NCBI RefSeq assembly: GCF_900101175.1
Contig: NZ_FNFQ01000006.1
Span: 124,001 to 188,000, forward strand
Direction of reading: 5' to 3'
Length of the DNA stretch: 64,000 nt
Origin: Stenotrophomonas pavanii
GTDB lineage: Bacteria > Pseudomonadota > Gammaproteobacteria > Xanthomonadales > Xanthomonadaceae
The notes beneath the pieces were generated by a model. It did not search any database. It was not told the DNA's origin and saw only the letters and a list, made by a program, of their open reading frames with translations. Positions 54,711 to 63,706 of this stretch are shown here, piece by piece. Position 1 is the first letter of the stretch. Every line of letters begins with the position of its first letter. Position numbers and translations under genes: made by a program.

Positions 54711-56363
54711 ATGCTGACAGGGAACGTACTCGAGGGAGAAGTGCGATTGAACTGGTGGAATGAAGGCCTGCAGCTGAAGTTGCGCATCCATCCGGCAGGC
54801 CTGGTCCTGGCGGTGTTCTATGCGATCGCTTGCTGGGCGACCCGGCAGTTGTCACTGGATCAGTTCTATCTGCCCGCGGGAATACGCGTGGCGGCGGTAT
54901 TGCTTTGCCCTCCTCGGTTCTGGCCGTACCTGTTGCTCGGCGAATATGCCTATTTCGCACAGATGCGCTACCCGATGATCGAGAAGTACGGGATGGCCTG
55001 GGCGGTCCTTGCATCGGCTTCGTTGATGCCCGCAGTGATGCTCATCACCCATGGCTGCCGCAAGGTCCTGGCAAACTCGGTCAACGCGCGCCTGCTGGCC
55101 ATCGCATTGCTGTCCTCCGTGCTGGTCACGCTCCTGAACGTGAGCCTGTCGCAGTTGCTCTGGCCGACGCCGCCTGCGGATTCCGTGCTCGCGTTCCTGT
55201 CCCGTGCCGTACGTTTCAGCGTCGGAGACTTCATCGCCATCCTCACCGTGGCACCACTTGCACTGCTCTGGGCCAGACGCAACGTCGAACAGGGCTGGAA
55301 AACCATCTTCACCGGTCCCACTGCCGTCGCACTGTCGGTGATGACGCTGCTTGGCGTAACCGCGACCTTGATTCCCTCCGAGGCCAGCGCGCTGAGGACA
55401 TCGCTGCAGTTGCTGATGGGCTTGCCGGCCATCGCGCTGACGTGCCTGCATGGCTGGCGTGGCGCGGCCGTCGGCGTGCCGGCGTTGAATCTGATCATCG
55501 GCCTGACCACGCCGAAACCCTATGCCGCAGCCTTCGATGCTTCGGCGTTCACGACCCAGCAGATCATGGCCATTACCGGAGTGGCACTGCTGCTGCTCGG
55601 TTCCCGCATCAGCCATTATCATCGGCGCTATCAACTCCGTGAGGTCGGCGAGAAGAACGCCATCAACCTCGCGCGCAGTTCACACATGGCCAGTGAATCC
55701 GACCTTCGCGAACGTGCCATCCACCTGCGCAAACTGGGCGATGGCATCGATCTTTCGCTGTCGGAAGTCATCAACTGGCTCAACAGCCACGGTCACTCGG
55801 CCATCGCCAACAGCCTGACCCACACGGCCAACGTCCATTCCCGGTTGTTCCGCGAGCAGGCCAGCATGGTCTACCCGACCGCGCTTGAGCAGCTGGGACT
55901 GTATGTCGCGTTGCAGGCCGGTGGCGTACGCGCAGCGTGGGTCAACACGCACCGTGTGGCCGAGCCCCGCCTGGCCGGTGACCCGTGTCGGCTCAGCCTG
56001 GATCTGCAGTTGGCTGCTTACCGGACGCTCATTGACGCCGTGTCCCTGCTGCTGAAGAGCGAGCCCGGCCAGGTGATCGTGCGGGCGCGCTGCATTGGCC
56101 TGAAGCGCCAGCGCGGGATCGTCATGACGGCCTCGTTGCTGGACCGGCATCGCGCGCTGTCCGACGCCACCACGCGTCTTGTCAGGGACAGACTGGCCGG
56201 TCGTACGCTGGCATTCGGAGGTTCGGTGCGTTGCCGCCAGAACCGCATCATCATGGTGCTGGTGGAATCGGCCGCGCCATTGCGACGCGAATCCGCCGAG
56301 AGCGCCGTGTCGGGCACCAGCATCGCATCCCACAGCTGGGATGGTCAGCAGGCACAGGCCTGA
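54711..56363 (+). CDS. MASE1-domain membrane protein with degenerate histidine kinase-like C-terminus
   Basis: This protein of up to 550 residues has about eight helices of a MASE1 sensor region (YLPAGIRVAAVLLCPPRFWPYLLLGEY, SVGDFIAILTVAPLALLWA, GLPAIALTCLHGWRGAAVGV). A cytoplasmic domain of about 240 residues follows. The latter resembles UhpB/NarX-type kinases (YPTALEQLGLYVALQ; AAYRTLIDAVSLLLKSEPGQVIVRAR) but lacks the phospho-His, N-box Asn and the Gly-rich ATP loops. It probably cannot phosphorylate. The ATG at 54711 is used; a TTG at 54747 has GGGAG at better spacing. Confidence 0.8.
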   Translation: MLTGNVLEGEVRLNWWNEGLQLKLRIHPAGLVLAVFYAIACWATRQLSLDQFYLPAGIRVAAVLLCPPRFWPYLLLGEYAYFAQMRYPMIEKYGMAWAVLASASLMPAVMLITHGCRKVLANSVNARLLAIALLSSVLVTLLNVSLSQLLWPTPPADSVLAFLSRAVRFSVGDFIAILTVAPLALLWARRNVEQGWKTIFTGPTAVALSVMTLLGVTATLIPSEASALRTSLQLLMGLPAIALTCLHGWRGAAVGVPALNLIIGLTTPKPYAAAFDASAFTTQQIMAITGVALLLLGSRISHYHRRYQLREVGEKNAINLARSSHMASESDLRERAIHLRKLGDGIDLSLSEVINWLNSHGHSAIANSLTHTANVHSRLFREQASMVYPTALEQLGLYVALQAGGVRAAWVNTHRVAEPRLAGDPCRLSLDLQLAAYRTLIDAVSLLLKSEPGQVIVRARCIGLKRQRGIVMTASLLDRHRALSDATTRLVRDRLAGRTLAFGGSVRCRQNRIIMVLVESAAPLRRESAESAVSGTSIASHSWDGQQAQA

Positions 56364-56459
56364 CCCCGGCCTGCCCTGCGTACCGCACGACGTGGTCGCA
56401 CGCGCCCGTTCCGCAGACAGCCGACCAGCAGGCGACGGCTGTCACCTGCTGATCGTTGG

Positions 56460-56885
56460 TTACTGCGTTTCGATCGCCCAGAGCACGCGGGAACCCGTGC
56501 TGTATCGCACCAGTGCGAAGCCGTTGCCACGATAGATGAGCGAACGGGTCGCCTTGGCCGGCACCGGCAGCGGCTGGCTGGGCAGCGATACCGGCACCTG
56601 CGTCTCACCGGCCGGCAACGCCCAGAATGTACCGTCGGCATTGCCGATGATCATTTCTACCCGGCCAGCAAGATCGTTGACCTGGTAGTAGGAAATGCCA
56701 TCACGCTGGAATCCGTAGACCAGCCAGGCAGGATCCTGGCTCAGATTGGTTGCCGCGGGGTATGCCTTGCCCAGGCCCTGCCCACTCATGCTGATGCCGT
56801 GATCATCGGATTGGGCCAATGCCGACATCGGCAGACCTGCGGCCACGAACACTCCCAACGCCACTCCAACGTTAACTATTCGCAC
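56460..56885 (-). CDS. Small exported protein of unknown function
   Basis: This 141-residue protein starts at a GTG at 56885 with GGAGG 5 nt upstream. A signal peptide (GVALGVFVAAGLPMSALAQ) is followed by a domain with LVYGFQRDGISYYQVNDLAGRVEMIIGNADGTFWALPAGE and FALVRYSTGSRVLWAIE. No cysteines are present. No family was recognised. It is convergent with the MASE1 gene and divergent from the diguanylate cyclase gene. Confidence 0.75.
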   Translation of the reverse strand: MRIVNVGVALGVFVAAGLPMSALAQSDDHGISMSGQGLGKAYPAATNLSQDPAWLVYGFQRDGISYYQVNDLAGRVEMIIGNADGTFWALPAGETQVPVSLPSQPLPVPAKATRSLIYRGNGFALVRYSTGSRVLWAIETQ

Positions 56886-57356
56886 TGTTGCCTCCTCGGC
56901 AAAGAAAATGGTGAGCACGATGAAACTATTCTCGAGTGGTGGCCGGAGGCCGCCCTCGACGCACCCCGCATAACGTCGCTGCATCTGTCGGACGTGCGGC
57001 AACCACTATATGTCTACTGACTCCGTTGATACAGAGCGGCACACAATCGCGAAGGATCTGGATAATCGTGTCCGCTGCACGACATTGGCGGTGGGGAACT
57101 GGAAACTGCCCGCAACGCGCGATGCGCCCGCACGGATTGCACCGAGCGCCCTCCGTGGCCAGAGCCCGCCTGCTATTGCGGATGGACGTCACCGACAGCG
57201 CGCAACTTCACTTGGATCGGTTGAAGCACGCACGTGAACCTACGGGGTCTATCCGACCGGCGGGCCTCTTGCACGCACATCGGGCGCGCCCCGCTAAAGT
57301 TGCACCCGAAACTGCCGCTATCCGTGCCGAGTCCCTCCCTCGTGAGCCACCGCATC
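56886..57356. other. 470-bp divergent intergenic region
   Basis: There is no convincing ORF; a 75-codon frame at 57010-57237 has shadow-like composition and no ribosome site. The region contains GATAAT (57060-57065) without a good -35, and the TAAAGTTGCAC segment near 57294. It should hold the promoters of the flanking divergent genes. No repeat or riboswitch was recognised. Confidence 0.5.
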
Positions 57357-58700
57357 ATGCCCGTCCTGCCGCAGGCCGCCGTCGATGGCGACCTGGCCGA
57401 TCCGCTGCCGCAGCGGATCCTGCTGGTCGAAAACTCCCGTGCCTTCACCGGCATGCTGCGCGAGGCGATCGAGCAGCGCCTGGAGCTGCCGGTGGTGATC
57501 GCCTCCACCCTGGCCGAGGCCGACCGCCTGCTCAGTGAAGAGGGCGGCTGGTTCCTGGTACTGACCGGGCTGGTGCTGGCCGACGGCGACCGCGACGCGG
57601 TGGTCGAGTTCTTCCTCAGGCGCGGCCTGCCCACCGTGGTGGTCAGCAGCGTCTACGACGAGGACCTGCGCAAGCGCGTACTGCAGCAGCAGATCATCGA
57701 CTACGTGCTGAAGAACACGCCGGGCAGCATCGACTACCTGGTGTGGCTGGTGCAGCGCCTGGAGCGCAACCGGCGCATTGCAGCGCTGGTGGTGGACGAT
57801 TCGCCTTCGGCCCGCGGCTATGCCGCCGCCCTGCTGCGCATGTATGGCCATGAGGTGCACGAAGCAGCCGATGGCAATGAGGGGCTGGCTGCGATCGAAG
57901 CGCATCCTGCGATCCGCCTCGCCGTGGTCGACCAGGAAATGCCGGGCATGCAGGGCGTGGAGTTCACCCGCCGCCTGCGCACCCTGCGCTCGCGCGACAA
58001 GGTGGCGGTGATCGGCATTTCCGGCAATACCGATGCCTCGCTGATTCCGCGCTTCCTGAAGAACGGCGCCAACGACTTCCTGCGCAAGCCGTTCTCGCGC
58101 GAGGAGTTCTTCTGCCGGGTCTCGCAGAACGTGGATCAGCTGGAGCTGATCGGCACCCTGCAGGACCTGGCCACCCGCGACTTCCTCACCGGCCTGCCGA
58201 ACCGCCGCTGCTTCCTGGAACAGAGCCAGCGCCAGCTGCCGCAGCTGCAGCTGCATGGCCAGTGCGTGGCGGTGGCAATGATCGACATCGACCACTTCAA
58301 GCACATCAACGACACCTACGGTCACGAAGCCGGCGATGACGCGCTGCGCGCGGTGGCCGGAGCGGTGGCCGCGCATGCCCGCAGCCACGACCTGACCGCC
58401 CGGTTCGGCGGCGAGGAGTTCTGCCTGCTGGTGCCGGACATGGAGCAGGACGAGGCCCTGCTGTACTTCGAGGAACTGCGCCAGCGCATCGCCGCGCTGG
58501 AAGTGGACATCGGCACCGCCAGCCTGCGCATGACGGTGAGCATCGGCCTGTGCTGCCTGCGCCCGCAGCGCGATGCACTGCACCGGCTGATCTCCGAAGC
58601 CGACCGCCAGCTGTACCTGGCCAAGGCCGGCGGCCGCAACCGGGTCAGCTGCACCACGGTGGCCAGCCCGCTGCGCCCGCGCGAGCCCGCGCTGACCTGA
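57357..58700 (+). CDS. Diguanylate cyclase with two receiver domains
   Basis: This 447-residue response regulator is predicted to make c-di-GMP. REC1 (about residues 20-130) is degenerate: the phosphorylation site reads [11 protein letters not shown] with Thr70 in place of Asp. REC2 (about 141-255) is intact (VVDDSP, acceptor Asp192 in VVDQEMPG, Lys244 in LRKPF). The GGDEF domain has GGEEF (351-355), [22 protein letters not shown] and the inhibitory I-site RSHD five residues before GGEEF. The ATG at 57357 is chosen; the frame is open upstream. The next gene is bacteriohemerythrin. Confidence 0.92.
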
Positions 58701-58710
58701 CCGGGCAGCC

Positions 58711-58752
58711 TTGATCCAGATCAACGCCGCGCCGCCGCGGCAGCTCTACAGT
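58711..58752 (+). promoter_or_regulatory. Anr/FNR-dependent promoter of the bacteriohemerythrin gene
   Basis: TTGATCCAGATCAA (58711-58724) is a perfect TTGAT-N4-ATCAA FNR/Anr site. A -10-like TACAGT lies at 58747-58752. The centre of the site would be near -41.5 from a start at about 58759, the class II activation geometry. This predicts induction at low oxygen. Confidence 0.7.
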
Positions 58753-58785
58753 CAGCCCCGACATACGCATGAAGGGGAGCCGGGG

Positions 58786-59247
58786 ATGGCACTACTGGTC
58801 TGGCAGGACGATCTGAACATCGGCATCGATGTGATCGACCAACAACACCGCCGCATCATCGAGATGCTCAACCACCTGCACGTGGCCCAGGCCAGCATGC
58901 AGCGCGCGGCAGTGGGCGAAGTGATCGACGAAGTGGTGGACTACACCATGTCGCACTTCGCGTTCGAGGAAGAACTGATGGAGGAAGCGGGCTATCCGTT
59001 CTGTGCCGCGCACAAGCGCGTGCACGAGGTCTTCATCAAGCGGGTATCGGAGTACCGCATGCGCTTCCAGGCCGGCGAGGACATCAGCGACGAGCTGCGC
59101 ACCATGCTCTCGCGCTGGCTGTTCAACCACATCCGTGGCGATGATCAGGCGTATGCCGAACAGGTCAAGGCACACCTGAACCAGTTCGCCCGCGAACACC
59201 AGGGCGGTGGCTGGCTGGGGCGCACGCTCAAGCGCTTCTTTGGCTGA
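58786..59247 (+). CDS. Bacteriohemerythrin
   Basis: This 153-residue four-helix protein has a di-iron oxygen-binding site. Ligands are His21 (DQQHRRI), His57 and Glu61 (SHFAFEEE), His76 and His80 ([10 protein letters not shown]), His115 and probably Asp120 ([10 protein letters not shown]), matching the family. It may store, deliver or sense oxygen. An FNR/Anr site lies upstream. Its last 20 bp overlap the convergent MFS gene. Confidence 0.94.
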
Positions 59248-60529
59248 GCCGCAGCGCGCGCCGGTGCAGGGCTACCAGCGCGCACAGCGTGGCCACCGCG
59301 GTGAGGCACAGGTAGTAGCCGACCGCGACCACGCCGAAACGCTCGGCCAGCCAGGTGGCCAGGTAGGGCGCCGGCGCCGCGCCGAGGATGCCGGCCAGGT
59401 TGAATGACAGCGACGCGCCGGTGTAGCGCACTTCCACCGGGTAGATCTCGGCCAGGAAGGTGCCGCAGGGGCCGTAGGTCAGCCCCATCAGGAACAGGCC
59501 CAGGCACAGGAAAGCGGTGACCAGCCACGGGCTGTGCGGCTGGAACAACGGCGCGAACAGTACGCCGAAGCCGATGATCAGCACGCTGGCGACGATCATG
59601 GTGCGACGCGTGCCCCAGCGGTCGCCATAGCGTGCCGACAATGGGATGCCCAGTGCGAAGAACACCATGCCGGCCATCTGCATCAGCAGGAACTGCTCGC
59701 GGCTGTAGCCCAGCACCGCAGTGCCGTGGCCAAGGCTGAACACCGTCATCAGGTAGAACAGCACGAAGGTGGCGAACGCCCCCAGCGTGCCCAGCAGCAT
59801 CGGCACCGGATGGTCACGCAGCACGGTCCACATCGGCAGCCGCACTGGCGCCTTGCGCTCCAGTGCCTGCTTGAAGTCGGGCGTCTCATGGATGTTCAGG
59901 CGCACCCACAGACCCAGGCCGACCAGCAGCGCGCTGGCCACGAACGGAATACGCCAGCCCCACTGCAGGAAATCATCCTGGCTCAGGCAGCGGCCAAGCA
60001 CCAGGAAAATGCCCGCCGACAACAGGAAGCCGATCGGCGCGCCCAGCTGCGGGAACATGCCGTACCAGGCACGCTTGCCCGGCGGCGCGTTCTCGGTGGC
60101 CAGCAGCACCGCCCCACCCCACTCGCCGCCCAGCCCCAGGCCCTGGCCGAAGCGGCACAGCGCCAGCAGCGCCGGCGCCCACAGGCCGATCTGTGCGTGC
60201 GTCGGCAGCAGGCCGATCAGCACCGTGGACAGGCCCATGGTCAGCAACGCCGCGACCAGCGTCGCCTTGCGGCCGATGCGGTCACCGAAATGGCCGAACA
60301 CCGCAGAGCCGACCGGGCGCGCGATGAACGCCACGGCGAAGGTCGCCAGTGACTGCAGCAGGGCCGCCTGCTCGCTGCTGTCCGGGAAGAACAGGTGCGG
60401 GAACACCAGCACGGCCGCCGTGGCGTAGATGTAGAAATCGAAGAACTCGATGGTGGTGCCGATCAGGCTGGCCAGCAGGACACGACTGGGAGAATTCACG
60501 GGCGGTGCGGCAGCGGTGATCGTCGACAT
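59228..60529 (-). CDS. MFS transporter, metabolite:H+ symporter (ShiA/ProP-like) family
   Basis: This 433-residue protein with 12 helices is of the MHS group. It has [24 protein letters not shown] at the start, [39 protein letters not shown], and [27 protein letters not shown] in the middle. This family moves organic acids such as shikimate, citrate, alpha-ketoglutarate, or osmolytes. The substrate cannot be told here. The 3' end overlaps bacteriohemerythrin by 20 bp. Confidence 0.9.
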
Positions 60530-60691
60530 CGGCAACACGGGTAACGGCGGATCGCCCGATTCTGCCACGGGCTGGCGGCCGCACGGGACGATGGTTTCAG
60601 CCGACACCGATGCCAGCAAGGGGGCCAGGCGCCATCCTCCGTAGCGTCGAGCAGGTCTCCGCCCTGCAGGTGAGCGCAATGCCAGGCGTCG

Positions 60692-62188
60692 TTACAACTG
60701 GATCCAGGTGGCCTTGATCTCGCTGTATTTGTCGAACGCATGCAGTGATTTGTCGCGCCCATTACCGGACTGCTTGTAGCCACCGAACGGGGCGGTCATG
60801 TCACCACCATCCCAGCCGTTCACCCACACGCTGCCGGCACGCAGCTGGCGCGCGACGCGGTGGGCACGGCCCAGGTCCCGCGTCCACAGGCCCGCCGCCA
60901 GGCCGTAGCGGCTGTCGTTGGCCACGCGCACGGCTTCAGCCTCATCCTCGAAGCCCAGTACGGCCAGCACCGGCCCGAACACCTCCTCGCGTGCCAACGC
61001 GTGGTCCGGACGCACGTGGTCGAACACCGTGGGCTGCACATAGCAGCCTCCGGCTTCCACGTCGGCCCGACGGCCGCCCAGCAGCAGGCGAGCGCCCTCG
61101 CCTTCGGCGCGCGCGATATCGGCCAGCACCTTGTCCACGTGCGCGGCGTCGACCAGCGCACCCATCGGTGCATCGGCGTCCAGTGGATGGCGGGGCTGCA
61201 TGCGTTGGCCGTAGGCAACCACCTGGTGCACGAAATCCTCGCGGATCGAGCGCTGTACCAGCAGCCGCGAGCCGGCGGTGCAGACTTCGCCCTGGTTGAA
61301 GAAGATGCCCTGGGCCACCGACCTGGCGGCGGCGTCCAGATCGGGAGCGTCGGCGAACACCACGTGCGGGCTCTTGCCACCGCACTCCAGCCAGACCCGC
61401 TTGAGGTTGGATCGCCCTGAATACTGCAGCAGCTTCGCGCCCGTGGCCGTGGAACCGGTGAAGGCCAGCACGTCCACGTCCATGTGCAGGGCCAGCGGCT
61501 CGCCGACCCGCGCGCCCTGGCCGGGCAGCACGTTCAGCACCCCGTCCGGCAGGCCCGCCTCGGCGGCCAGCGCAGCCAACCGCAGCGCTGTCAGGGGCGA
61601 CCGCTCCGAAGGCTTGAGCACCACCGAATTGCCCATGGCCGGCGCCGGTGCGATCTTCCAGCAGGCCATCAGCAGCGGGAAATTCCACGGCACGATCGCC
61701 GCCACCACGCCGGCAGGCTCGCGCGTGACAAGCCCCAGCTCATGCAGGCCGGTGGGTGCGATTTCGCCGTACAGCTTGTCCACCGCTTCGGCGGTCCAGC
61801 CCAGGCAGCGCACCACAGCGGGCAGATCGATGCGGCGCGCGTCGCGCACCGGCTTGCCCATGTCCAGGGTTTCCAGCAGCGCCAGCGCGTCCGCGTGTTT
61901 CTCCACCAGGGCCGCCAAGGCCAGCAGCACCCGCTTGCGGTGGGCCGGGCTGGCCTGCGACCAGTAGCCGGCCTCGAAGGCACGCCGCGCCGCCAGCACC
62001 GCACGCTCCACGTCCTGCGCATCGCAGTCGGCAACCGCTCCCAGTACGCGGCCATCGATCGGGCTGATGCAGTCGAAGCGGGCGCCGCTGGCGGCGTCGG
62101 TGTAGCGGCCATCGATGAAGGCCTGTCCGGGCATCGAAAGCTGCTGCGACAGCACCTGCCAGTGGCTGCGGTCAGGAAAGTCGGCCAT
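60692..62188 (-). CDS. puuC: Gamma-glutamyl-gamma-aminobutyraldehyde dehydrogenase (PuuC-like)
   Basis: This 498-residue aldehyde dehydrogenase has AFIDGRY near the start, VPWNFPLLMACWKIAPAPAMGN, LKPSERSPLTALRLA, FTGSTATG, LECGGKSPHVVFADAPDL, the catalytic Cys in NQGEVCTAGSRL, and a PuuC/AldB-like end (FGGYKQSGNGRDKSLHAFDKYSEIKATWIQL). It would make gamma-glutamyl-GABA. GGAG lies 6 nt before the ATG. It is divergent from the aminotransferase gene across about 100 bp. Confidence 0.9.
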   Translation of the reverse strand: MADFPDRSHWQVLSQQLSMPGQAFIDGRYTDAASGARFDCISPIDGRVLGAVADCDAQDVERAVLAARRAFEAGYWSQASPAHRKRVLLALAALVEKHADALALLETLDMGKPVRDARRIDLPAVVRCLGWTAEAVDKLYGEIAPTGLHELGLVTREPAGVVAAIVPWNFPLLMACWKIAPAPAMGNSVVLKPSERSPLTALRLAALAAEAGLPDGVLNVLPGQGARVGEPLALHMDVDVLAFTGSTATGAKLLQYSGRSNLKRVWLECGGKSPHVVFADAPDLDAAARSVAQGIFFNQGEVCTAGSRLLVQRSIREDFVHQVVAYGQRMQPRHPLDADAPMGALVDAAHVDKVLADIARAEGEGARLLLGGRRADVEAGGCYVQPTVFDHVRPDHALAREEVFGPVLAVLGFEDEAEAVRVANDSRYGLAAGLWTRDLGRAHRVARQLRAGSVWVNGWDGGDMTAPFGGYKQSGNGRDKSLHAFDKYSEIKATWIQL

Positions 62189-62291
62189 GTCGGGCTCCTC
62201 GGAACAGTCGCCCCGGTTATACCGGCGTGGCCGCGACTCCACCGTGACGTGGCTGCGCTACATTCACCCCATCGGACCCGACGGAGCCGGC

Positions 62292-63644
62292 ATGAAGCAT
62301 CCCGCGAGCGACCTGCACGACCTGGCTACCCAGCGCCCGGAATCACTGGAGGCGTACTGGATGCCGTTCACCGCCAACCGCCAGTACAAGGCCGCCCCGC
62401 GTGTACTGGTACGTGCCGAGGGCATGCACTACGAGGATGTCGAAGGCCGCCAGATCCTCGACGGCACCGCCGGCCTGTGGTGCTGCAATGCCGGCCATGC
62501 CCGCCCCCGCATCGTCGAGGCCATCGCCGAGCAGGCGCGCACGCTGGACTACTCACCCGCCTTCCAGATGGGCTCGCCGCCGGCGTTCGCACTGGCGCAG
62601 CGGTTGGCCGCGCTGGCACCGGGGCCGCTCAACCATGTGTTCTTCACCAGCTCCGGCTCCGAGGCGGTGGATACCGCGATGAAGATCGTGCTGGCTTACC
62701 ACCGCCAGCGTGGCGAAGGCCAGCGCACCCGTTTCATCAGCCGCGAGAAGGCCTACCACGGCGTCGGCTTCGGCGGCATGGCGCTGGGCGGGCTGCCCAA
62801 CAACCGCAAGTCGTTCGCCCTGCAACTGGGCGGTGTGGACTACCTGCGGCACACCCTGGATCTGCAGCGCAATGCCTTCAGCAAGGGCCTGCCACGCCAG
62901 GGCGCGGAGCTGGCCGACGACCTGGAACGACTGATCGCACTGCATGACGCCTCCACCATCGCCGCAGTGTTCGTCGAACCCATTGCCGGTTCGGCCGGGG
63001 TGATCCTGCCCGCGCCCGGCTACCTGCAACGCCTGCGCGAGCTGTGCGACCAGCACGGCATCCTGCTGGTGTTCGACGAGGTCATCACCGGTTTCGGCCG
63101 TGTCGGCATGCCCTTCGCCGCGCAGCGTTTCGGGGTCACCCCGGACCTGCTGACGTTCGCCAAGGCGGTCAGCAATGGCGCGGTGCCACTGGGCGGCGTA
63201 CTGGTGGCCGATGCGGTGCATGCCGGGCTGATGCAGGCGCCGCCGCAAGCCATCGAGCTGTTCCACGGCTACACCTGGTCCGGGCACCCGCTGGCCTGCG
63301 CCGCGGCGCTGGCGACACTGGACGTCTACGCCGAGGAGCGCCTGTTCGAGCGCGCCATCGAGCTGGGCGAGTACTGGCAGCAACGGCTGCATGCGCTGCA
63401 GGGCCTGCCAAACGTGATCGACATCCGCAACTTCGGCCTGGTCGGCGCGGTCGAGCTGGCGCCGCGCCGCGATGCGCCCGGCAGCCGGGGCTACGAGGTC
63501 TACCGGCGCTGCTTCCACGATGGCCGGCTGCTGGTGCGCTGCACCGGCGACATCATCGCGCTGTCGCCGCCGCTGATCGTGGACAAGGCGCAGATCGACC
63601 AGATCACCGGCACCCTGGGCGAGATGATCCGGGCCACTGCCTGA
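62292..63644 (+). CDS. Omega-amino acid:pyruvate aminotransferase (class III PLP)
   Basis: This 450-residue PLP enzyme has EAYWMPFTANRQYKAAPRVLVRAEGMHYEDVEGRQ and LDGTAGLWCCNAGHARP near the N-terminus, matching beta-alanine/omega-amino acid:pyruvate aminotransferases. The PLP Lys is Lys291 (TFAKAVSNGAVPLGG), and FDEVITGFGR holds Asp262. In this neighbourhood GABA or putrescine is a likely amine donor, which would complete the route between PuuD and Sad; that is inference. GGAG precedes the ATG. Confidence 0.9.
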   Translation: MKHPASDLHDLATQRPESLEAYWMPFTANRQYKAAPRVLVRAEGMHYEDVEGRQILDGTAGLWCCNAGHARPRIVEAIAEQARTLDYSPAFQMGSPPAFALAQRLAALAPGPLNHVFFTSSGSEAVDTAMKIVLAYHRQRGEGQRTRFISREKAYHGVGFGGMALGGLPNNRKSFALQLGGVDYLRHTLDLQRNAFSKGLPRQGAELADDLERLIALHDASTIAAVFVEPIAGSAGVILPAPGYLQRLRELCDQHGILLVFDEVITGFGRVGMPFAAQRFGVTPDLLTFAKAVSNGAVPLGGVLVADAVHAGLMQAPPQAIELFHGYTWSGHPLACAAALATLDVYAEERLFERAIELGEYWQQRLHALQGLPNVIDIRNFGLVGAVELAPRRDAPGSRGYEVYRRCFHDGRLLVRCTGDIIALSPPLIVDKAQIDQITGTLGEMIRATA

Positions 63645-63659
63645 GCCGGGCCGACGGTG

Positions 63660-63696
63660 GCGAGCAGGTACAATGGGCGGTTCCGCTCCTGCTCGC
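63660..63696 (+). promoter_or_regulatory. Inverted repeat around a -10-like element upstream of the ParB-N gene
   Basis: Arms GCGAGCAGG (63660-63668) and CCTGCTCGC (63688-63696) are exact complements separated by 19 bp. TACAAT (63669-63674) lies directly after the left arm. The placement suits an operator or a leader hairpin for the following gene. Confidence 0.45.
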
Positions 63697-63706
63697 TGCC
63701 GTGCCC

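Noticed and set aside
57010..57237. Small gene of 75 codons before the diguanylate cyclase
   Set aside because: There is no ribosome site and no recognisable hydrophobic or domain pattern, and its codon composition looks noncoding.
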